Origin: DATJBF01 sp035515475
GTDB taxonomy: Bacteria; Verrucomicrobiota; Verrucomicrobiia; Palsa-1439
NCBI GenBank assembly: GCA_035515475.1
Contig: DATJBF010000008.1
Span: forward strand, 14,603 to 78,602
DNA: 64,000 nucleotides
Direction of reading: 5' to 3'
This document shows positions 58,242-64,000 of the stretch, one piece after another (the first letter of the stretch is position 1; each line of letters starts with the position of its first letter). The position numbers were made by a program, and so were the translations under genes. Below the pieces are notes generated by a model. The model was not told the DNA's origin. It did not search any database and was given only the letters and a program-made list of their open reading frames with translations.

Positions 58242-58814
58242 ATGTCTCGGCTGACCAAGATTTACACCAAAACCGGCGACAAAGGAGAAACCGGCCTCGT
58301 TGGAGGCAAGCGCGTCAGTAAAGATTCGCCGCGCATCTGGGCGTACGGCACGGTCGACGAGTTGAATGCAGCCATCGGTTTGGCGCGCGCGTTCAATACC
58401 CAGGAGGAATCGCCGGCCGGCCGGCGAATCGATCAATTACTGGCGCGCATTCAAAATGAACTGTTTCATCTCGGCGCCGAACTCGCCACGCTGTCCGGGG
58501 ATTTTCGCGAAGGCATGCCGCGCGTCGACCGCTCCCATGTCGCGGCGCTGGAGAAACTGATGGATGATCTGAACCTTGAGGTTGGACCGCTCAAGGAATT
58601 CATTCTCCCCGGCGGGTGCAAGACCGCGGCCGCGCTGCACCAAGCTCGGACGATCTGCCGTCGGGCCGAACGCTTTTGCGTGCGGCTGGCCCGCAGCGAC
58701 GAGATCGGCGAGCACGTTGTGCCGTATCTGAATCGCTTGAGCGATGCGCTATTCGTTCTGGCTCGCTGGGCAAACAAGGCGCAGGGCGTGAAGGAAACAC
58801 CCTGGGAGAAATGA
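58242..58814 (+). CDS. Cob(I)alamin adenosyltransferase, PduO type
   Basis: The enzyme attaches the 5'-deoxyadenosyl group of ATP to cobalamin to make coenzyme B12. The 190-residue product has the family start KIYTKTGDKGETGLVGG, the active-site segment YGTVDELNAAIGLAR, and the C-terminal YLNRLSDALFVLARW. The start at 58242 follows GAAGGA at a good distance. No other cobalamin gene is in the window, so it probably serves salvage of corrinoids. Confidence 0.95.
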   Translation: MSRLTKIYTKTGDKGETGLVGGKRVSKDSPRIWAYGTVDELNAAIGLARAFNTQEESPAGRRIDQLLARIQNELFHLGAELATLSGDFREGMPRVDRSHVAALEKLMDDLNLEVGPLKEFILPGGCKTAAALHQARTICRRAERFCVRLARSDEIGEHVVPYLNRLSDALFVLARWANKAQGVKETPWEK

Positions 58815-58912
58815 CGGGCATCACCTCGTCATTCCAAGCGGAGTTTGCCGCGTTCCCCGTGGTGAAACCCGATGGGGAGACGTGTCCCGTGATGACAGAT
58901 CTGGCGCCCGCG

Positions 58913-59650
58913 CTACGCCCGCGGGGTCTTGCCGAGGCGGGCACTGAGCGCCGTAAACACGATCTCGCCGATTTGGACGAGATTGAATCGTGAATTGTCA
59001 ATCACCAAATCGGGTGTAATGACGTGTTCGGGGTGTTGGACGAAATGAGTGTGCAGGTAGTGCGTTCGCTGTTTTTCGCCTTCCGCGACGATCTTTCTGG
59101 CTTCGGCGTGACCGAGTTCGCGCGTGGTGGCCACCCTGAGCGCGCGCCAATCCAGGGGAGCGATCAGCCTCACGTGCAGGGCCGTCTTCAAGTCCTGCGT
59201 GATCAAATAACTACCGCGCCCCATCAAGACGGCGCGCCCGTGCAGGGCCAATGACCGGACCACTTCCGCCAACTGGCGCATCTCCGGTGCATCATCCGCT
59301 TTCTTGTTGAGAATCGTGTTCAACAGCTTGCTCATCTGATCGCGCCGCCGACTCTCGAGCGCTTCGATCACTTCCCGACGAAGACCCGGCTCGTGTGAAA
59401 TCCTGTTGAACAATTCATGATCATAAGCCACCCACGGGAAGGACGGGCGACAGCGTTCATTCAGCACGTCCACGAGGCGGTGGGCGAGCGCTGCGCCTTC
59501 ACACCCGTATTCCCGCGAAATCGTGATGAATGGATGGACCTCCAACGGATGGCGCGCGGTCGTTTGCTTGAACGTCTTCCAGGCTTGCAGGTGCGCCGAA
59601 AGGCGCGTTTCCAGATCTGGTCTGACCCAAGCGTGGGGATTCTTGGTCAT
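58913..59650 (-). CDS. Cytidylate kinase-like family protein
   Basis: The 245-residue product matches the cytidylate-kinase-like family: FITISREYGCEGAALAHRL as a P-loop variant, WVAYDHELFNRI, VLMGRGSYLITQ, and a terminal VIDNSRFNLVQIGEIV. True substrates are unknown; the family differs from housekeeping Cmk. The start codon overlaps the stop of atpC by four bases (ATGA), so it is translated with the ATP synthase operon. Residues 1-40 are an extra N-terminal segment. Confidence 0.88.
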   Translation of the reverse strand: MTKNPHAWVRPDLETRLSAHLQAWKTFKQTTARHPLEVHPFITISREYGCEGAALAHRLVDVLNERCRPSFPWVAYDHELFNRISHEPGLRREVIEALESRRRDQMSKLLNTILNKKADDAPEMRQLAEVVRSLALHGRAVLMGRGSYLITQDLKTALHVRLIAPLDWRALRVATTRELGHAEARKIVAEGEKQRTHYLHTHFVQHPEHVITPDLVIDNSRFNLVQIGEIVFTALSARLGKTPRA

Positions 59651-60069
59651 GGCTTGTCCGCATTATAGTCCGCGACCTTCAGCCGCGCAAGCGCACGCTG
59701 CAGGGCAGCCTGCGCTCGCGTCAGATCTACATCGGGGGACTTCTGCCGTAACCGGTCCTCGGCGCGTTCCCTGGCGCGGCGGGCGCGTTCCACGTCGATC
59801 TCCTCAGGCCGCTCCGCGCTTCGCGTGAGAACCGTGGTCCGCTCCCTCTGGACCACCAGAAAACCGCCACCCACGGCGACGTACTCGTCTCGGTCCTCCG
59901 GCGTGCGAATTCGCAACGGACCCGGCTTGAGGGCAAATACATACTGGGCGTGATTCGGAAGAATTTCAAATACACCCTCCTGCCCCGGCGCGATGACGAA
60001 GCGGGCGTCTACCTGCAGGAACAATTGCTGCAGCGTCAGGATGCTGACCTTGAATGTCCTCTCGCTCAC
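59647..60069 (-). CDS. atpC: F1-ATPase epsilon subunit
   Basis: The 140-residue product has the epsilon beta-sandwich (FKVSILTLQQLFLQVDARFV, GVFEILPNHAQYVFALKPG, FLVVQRERTTVLT) and a C-terminal helical hairpin rich in Arg and Ala (RARRARERAEDRLRQ). Epsilon couples the rotor to the catalytic head and can restrain ATP hydrolysis. It lies 16 bases after atpD and overlaps the kinase-like gene. Confidence 0.95.
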   Translation of the reverse strand: MSERTFKVSILTLQQLFLQVDARFVIAPGQEGVFEILPNHAQYVFALKPGPLRIRTPEDRDEYVAVGGGFLVVQRERTTVLTRSAERPEEIDVERARRARERAEDRLRQKSPDVDLTRAQAALQRALARLKVADYNADKP

Positions 60070-60085
60070 GAAACGTCAACCCCGC

Positions 60086-61498
60086 TTATTGCTTCATTCG
60101 TTCCGCTTTGGCACGGGCTTCTTCGATGGGGCCCACCATGTAAAAGGCCTGCTCCGGCAGATCGTCGTGCCGGCCGTCGAGGATTTCCTTGAAGCTGCGC
60201 ACGGTGTCCGCGATCCGCACGTACTTACCCGGCTGTCCCGTAAATTGCTCGGCCACGAAATTGGGCTGGGAAAGAAATCGCTGGATCTTCCGCGCACGCG
60301 CGACCGTCAACTTGTCCTCCTCGCTCAATTCCTCCATGCCGAGGATCGCGATGATGTCTTGAAGGTCTTTGTAACGTTGCAACACCTGTTGCGTCCCGCG
60401 GGCGACGCGATAATGTTCCTCACCCACGACGAGCGGGTCGAGAATCCGCGAGGTCGAGGCGAGTGGGTCGACAGCAGGGTAGATCCCCAATTCGGCAATC
60501 TGCCGCGACAACACGATCGATCCGTCCAGGTGCGTGAACGTCGTCGCCGGCGCGGGATCGGTGATATCGTCGGCGGGCACGTATACCGCCTGCACCGAAG
60601 TAATCGAGCCTCGTTTGGTCGACGTGATGCGTTCCTGCAGTTCGCCCATCTCCGTCCCGAGCGTTGGCTGATAGCCCACGGCGCTCGGCATGCGACCGAG
60701 CAGGGCCGACACTTCCGAGCCGGCTTGGACGAAACGGAAGATGTTGTCGATGAACAGGAGTACGTCCTTGCCTTCGAAGTCGCGGAAATACTCGGCTTGG
60801 GTCAACGCGCTCAACGCCACGCGCAACCGCGCGCCCGGGGGCTCGTTCATCTGACCGAACACCATCACGGTGTTGGCGATGACGCCCGACTCGGTCATTT
60901 CGAGGTACAGATCGTTGCCTTCACGCGTGCGTTCGCCGACGCCGCCGAACGTCGAGTAGCCACTGTGTTCCTTGGCGATGTTGCGAATCAATTCCTGTAT
61001 CAAGACCGTCTTGCCGACGCCTGCGCCGCCGAAAAACCCGATCTTGCCGCCTTTGGCGAAGGGCGCGAGCAGATCGATCGATTTGAGACCAGTCTCAAAC
61101 TGTTGGGTAGCAGGCACTTGCTCCTCGAACGGTGGGGCGGGTCGGTGGATGGGAAGAGTGTGCACCGATTTCACCGCGCCCTTGCCGTCAATCGGATTTC
61201 CCAGAAGATCAAACACGCGTCCCAGTGCGGCGGGGCCAACGGGGATCGTGATCGGCGCGCCGGTATCGAGGGCTTCCATGCCGCGCACCAGACCCTGTGT
61301 CGCGGACATGGCCACGGTGCGGACGATGTTCTCACCCATGTGCTCGGCGACTTCGCAGGTCAGGTCGATGTGACGCGCCGCATCCTTGATCGTGATCGCT
61401 TGATTGATGGGCGGCAGTTCCTCGGTGAAAAACTCGATGTCCACGACCGGCCCGATCACTTGCGCGACCTTGCCTTTCCGGTGTCCGTTTGTGCTCAT
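60086..61498 (-). CDS. atpD: F1-ATPase beta subunit
   Basis: This is the catalytic subunit of ATP synthase, 470 residues long. The P-loop GGAGVGKTVLIQEL, the catalytic-Glu segment GGVGERTREGNDL, and VLLFIDNIFRFVQAGSEVSAL (Walker B) are all present. The family stretch PSAVGYQPTLGTEMGELQER is also intact. The order atpH, A, G, D, C on the minus strand is standard, with atpG only 12 bases upstream. Confidence 0.98.
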   Translation of the reverse strand: MSTNGHRKGKVAQVIGPVVDIEFFTEELPPINQAITIKDAARHIDLTCEVAEHMGENIVRTVAMSATQGLVRGMEALDTGAPITIPVGPAALGRVFDLLGNPIDGKGAVKSVHTLPIHRPAPPFEEQVPATQQFETGLKSIDLLAPFAKGGKIGFFGGAGVGKTVLIQELIRNIAKEHSGYSTFGGVGERTREGNDLYLEMTESGVIANTVMVFGQMNEPPGARLRVALSALTQAEYFRDFEGKDVLLFIDNIFRFVQAGSEVSALLGRMPSAVGYQPTLGTEMGELQERITSTKRGSITSVQAVYVPADDITDPAPATTFTHLDGSIVLSRQIAELGIYPAVDPLASTSRILDPLVVGEEHYRVARGTQQVLQRYKDLQDIIAILGMEELSEEDKLTVARARKIQRFLSQPNFVAEQFTGQPGKYVRIADTVRSFKEILDGRHDDLPEQAFYMVGPIEEARAKAERMKQ

Positions 61499-61510
61499 GG
61501 TGTTTTCCTC

Positions 61511-62374
61511 TCAGTGACCGTGTTCGAGCGCTTCCGCGCCGGAGACGACCTCCAAAATCTGCGTTGTAATCGAGGTCTGGCGGACCCGGTTGTACTCGCG
61601 CGTCAGGTGGTCGATCATGTCTGACGCGCTGTCGGTGGCCGCTTTCATGGCGATCATGCGGGCAGCTTGCTCGCTGGCGAGCGATTCAACCAGGGACCGG
61701 TAAATCAGCACCTCGACATATTGCGGCAGCAACGTGTTCAGCAGCTCCTCGGCTTCCGGCTCGAATTGGTACGATTCCACGTGTGCTTTCGCATCCGCGG
61801 CATTGTGCTCGATCGGCAACAGTTGCGTTACCGTCGGAACCGACTTCAGAACGCTCTTGAACTGCGAGAACGCGAGATACACGCGGTCGTAGTGGCCGCT
61901 GATGTAGTCTGCCATGACCCGCTTGCTGATCGCCCCCAACTCCTCCAAGCGGACATCGCGAGACGGCTGGGGAAAATGTTCGTCGATTGTCACACCGCGG
62001 GCGCGGAAGAAATCGCGCCCCTTCTTGCCCACGGTGATCATCCCGGCCGCGACCGTCTGTTCACGGATAAAACGGTCGGCCTCACGGATGATGGCAGCAT
62101 TGAACGCCCCGCACAGGCCCCGGTCGGACGTGACCAACAACACGCCGATGCGCTTCGCGTCGCGCTTGGCGAGCAAGGGATGGCGTCCCCCCATGCCGCT
62201 GGCCTGGATGTCCTGCAGGATTTCGCTGAGCCGCTCCGCGTACGGTCGCGCCGATTCGGCCTTCGCTTGCGCGCGCCGCAACCGGGCGGCGGCAATCATG
62301 TTCATCGCGCGGGTGACCTGCATGATGTTCTTCACGCCGCGAATGCGCCGGCGAATTTCACGAGTGGACGGCAT
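61511..62374 (-). CDS. atpG: F1-ATPase gamma subunit
   Basis: The central rotor shaft of F1. The 287-residue product has the conserved N-terminal helix (STREIRRRIRGVKNIMQVTRAM), GLCGAFNAAI in the Rossmann-like middle, and the C-terminal helix (ARMIAMKAATDSASDMIDHL, NRVRQTSITTQILEVVSGAE). It follows atpA by six bases and precedes atpD by 12. Length and motifs are normal. Confidence 0.97.
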   Translation of the reverse strand: MPSTREIRRRIRGVKNIMQVTRAMNMIAAARLRRAQAKAESARPYAERLSEILQDIQASGMGGRHPLLAKRDAKRIGVLLVTSDRGLCGAFNAAIIREADRFIREQTVAAGMITVGKKGRDFFRARGVTIDEHFPQPSRDVRLEELGAISKRVMADYISGHYDRVYLAFSQFKSVLKSVPTVTQLLPIEHNAADAKAHVESYQFEPEAEELLNTLLPQYVEVLIYRSLVESLASEQAARMIAMKAATDSASDMIDHLTREYNRVRQTSITTQILEVVSGAEALEHGH

Positions 62375-62380
62375 GACGTG

Positions 62381-63931
62381 TCAACTCGCTGCGAACAGAC
62401 CCTTGAATTCGTCTGCGGCCTTCTTCAAGCCTGCGACCACTTCGTCGTTGAGTTCCTTGCGTTCGCGGAGCGTCTTGACGACCGGCCCATACTTGTTCCT
62501 CACGAACGCGATGAACTCGCTTTCGTACCGGCGAATCGCGTCCACCGGTATCCCGTCCAGGTAACCGTTGGTTCCGGCCCAGATCGCCATCGTTTGTTCT
62601 TCGACGGACATCGGCGCGTACTGCGGTTGCTTGAGCAGTTCGACCATGCGCTGGCCGCGATCGAGTTGCGCCTTGGTAGCCTTGTCCAGATCGCTGGAAA
62701 GTTGCGCGAACGCGGCCAACTCGCGGTACTGGGCCAGGTTGAGGCGGAGCGTGCCGGCAATCTTCTTCATCGCCTTGGTTTGCGCGTTGCCGCCCACCCG
62801 GCTTACCGAAAGACCGACCGATACGGCGGGGCGGACGCCCGCGTAGAACAGGTCGGCTTCGAGGTAGATCTGGCCGTCGGTGATGCTGATGACGTTGGTC
62901 GGAATGTAAGCGGCGTAGTCGCCTTCCTGCGTTTCGATGATCGGCAATGCGGTGAGCGAGCCGCCGCCTTTCGGATACGCGGGATTCAGCGTCGGCGCAT
63001 TGTCGTTCAGCTTCGCCGCGCGCTCCAGCAACCGCGAATGAAGGTTGAAAATGTCGCCGGGAAAAGCCTCGCGCCCCGGAGGGCGACGGAGCAGGAGCGA
63101 GACCTGCCGGTAGGCCTGCGCGTGCTTGGACAAATCATCGTAAATTACCAGCGCGTGCTTCCCGGTGTCGCGGAAGTGTTCGCCCATGGCGCAGCCGGCG
63201 TACGGGGCGACAAATTGCATCGGTGCGGAGTCGCTGGCCGTGGCGCTGACGACGATGGTGTAGTCCATCGCGCCGTGTTTTTCGAGCGTCTCCACGACGC
63301 TGACGACGGTCGATTTTTTCTGACCGATGGCGACGTAGATGCACACGACATCGCCGCCTTTTTGGTTGATGATCGTGTCCAGACAAATGGCGGTCTTGCC
63401 GGTCTGGCGATCGCCGATGATCAACTCGCGCTGGCCGCGGCCGATGGGAATCATCGAGTCGATGGCCTTTAACCCCGTTTGCAGCGGCTCTTTGACCGGC
63501 TGGCGTTCGATGACGCTGGGCGCGCGGCTTTCGATGGGGCGTAAGTCCTTGGTGTTGATCGGCCCTTTGCCGTCGATGGGTTGGCCGATGGCATCGACGA
63601 CGCGGCTCAGCAACGCGTCGCCCACGGGAACGGACAGCACCCGGCCGGTACGTTTGACAAGGTCGCCTTCGCCAATTTGCGTGTAGTCGCCGAGGATCAT
63701 GGCCCCGACCTGTTCCTGTTCGAGGTTCAACGCCATTCCATAAATGCCGTTGGGGAATTCGAGCATCTCTTCCGCCATGCAGTTGGGGAGCCCCTTGATG
63801 CGGGCGATGCCGTCACCGTCTTCAACGACTTCACCGACTTCCTCGACGCCGACCTCGGACTTGTACTGGCTGACGCTGCGACGCAACACGTCGGAGATTT
63901 GTTTCGGATCGAATGAAAGCGTTTCTGACAT
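62381..63931 (-). CDS. atpA: F1-ATPase alpha subunit
   Basis: The 516-residue non-catalytic nucleotide-binding subunit has the P-loop GDRQTGKTAI, LVIYDDLSKHAQAYRQ, RPPGREAFPGDIF, and the family signature PALNPAYPKG-like stretch (TLNPAYPKGGGSL). It alternates with beta in the F1 hexamer. The start at 63931 gives the normal N-terminus (SFDPKQISDVLRRSVSQYKS). It lies 19 bases after the atpH stop. Confidence 0.98.
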   Translation of the reverse strand: MSETLSFDPKQISDVLRRSVSQYKSEVGVEEVGEVVEDGDGIARIKGLPNCMAEEMLEFPNGIYGMALNLEQEQVGAMILGDYTQIGEGDLVKRTGRVLSVPVGDALLSRVVDAIGQPIDGKGPINTKDLRPIESRAPSVIERQPVKEPLQTGLKAIDSMIPIGRGQRELIIGDRQTGKTAICLDTIINQKGGDVVCIYVAIGQKKSTVVSVVETLEKHGAMDYTIVVSATASDSAPMQFVAPYAGCAMGEHFRDTGKHALVIYDDLSKHAQAYRQVSLLLRRPPGREAFPGDIFNLHSRLLERAAKLNDNAPTLNPAYPKGGGSLTALPIIETQEGDYAAYIPTNVISITDGQIYLEADLFYAGVRPAVSVGLSVSRVGGNAQTKAMKKIAGTLRLNLAQYRELAAFAQLSSDLDKATKAQLDRGQRMVELLKQPQYAPMSVEEQTMAIWAGTNGYLDGIPVDAIRRYESEFIAFVRNKYGPVVKTLRERKELNDEVVAGLKKAADEFKGLFAAS

Positions 63932-63950
63932 GGCGACTGCCTCGGTAATC

Positions 63951-64000
63951 TTATTGCGCTAGGCGTTCTTTGATCTGGTCCAGTTTGCGGCGCAGGCTGC
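63951..64000 (-). CDS. atpH: F1-ATPase delta subunit, C-terminal fragment
   Basis: Only the last 16 codons fall in the window, ending LRRKLDQIKERLAQ before a TAA stop. This resembles the C-terminus of the delta subunit, which links F1 to the stator, and the gene order (immediately upstream of atpA) fits. The fragment is too short for firm identification by sequence alone. Confidence 0.7.
   Translation of the reverse strand, partial: SLRRKLDQIKERLAQ

Overview
This is a GC-rich bacterial chromosome segment with no rRNA or tRNA gene that I can see. The most likely source is a member of the Verrucomicrobiota, or more broadly the PVC group. That is an inference from a double-length UvrA (1,924 aa with four ATPase modules, a form known from PVC bacteria), the F-ATPase order H-A-G-D-C, ATP-type PEP carboxykinase beside PEP carboxylase, and many short palindromic repeats of the kind common in these genomes.

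Layout. 1-6.2 kb: a partial S9 peptidase, a secreted S41 peptidase, a small membrane protein, and two secreted proteins (one unknown, one DUF4861). 6.3-15.9 kb: housekeeping genes, mostly on the minus strand (pdxA, a SurA-type foldase, pckA, a radical SAM protein, a siroheme nitrite/sulfite reductase with a small partner), then era and a DUF488 gene on the plus strand. 15.9-21.7 kb: uvrA. 21.8-25.9 kb: ppc, a HAD phosphatase and a holin-like membrane protein in one minus-strand unit, then a thioredoxin-fold protein. 26.0-34.4 kb: plus-strand genes for a PfkB-type kinase, gltX, a pgsA-like gene, a membrane glycosyltransferase, fabI, a DUF503 gene and a sigma-54 activator. 34.4-42.5 kb: a minus-strand operon of membrane proteins (a SpeE-like methyltransferase, three tandem paralogues resembling GT-C enzymes, and a GT87 protein). 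After a 1.5 kb stretch with no convincing gene there is another GT-C-like gene. 45.9-54.0 kb: a Tad/Flp pilus operon (flp, cpaB, cpaC, tadZ, tadA, tadB, tadC) ending in a DUF192 gene. 54.0-58.8 kb: small metabolic and envelope genes. 58.9-64.0 kb: a minus-strand F1-ATPase operon (atpH partial, A, G, D, C) coupled to a cytidylate-kinase-like gene.

Three things stand out. First, repeat families seen between genes also lie in frame inside uvrA, at about eleven places, and an analogous palindrome lies in era; they fall in loops between conserved motifs, so palindromic repeats appear to be building protein sequence here. Second, a near-consensus sigma-54 promoter lies 74 bases upstream of the pilin gene, and the window encodes an NtrC-type activator whose phosphoacceptor Asp54 is Glu. 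Third, the operon of three translationally coupled paralogous membrane proteins carries two strongly conserved, unassigned motifs and may be an undescribed surface-glycan system.
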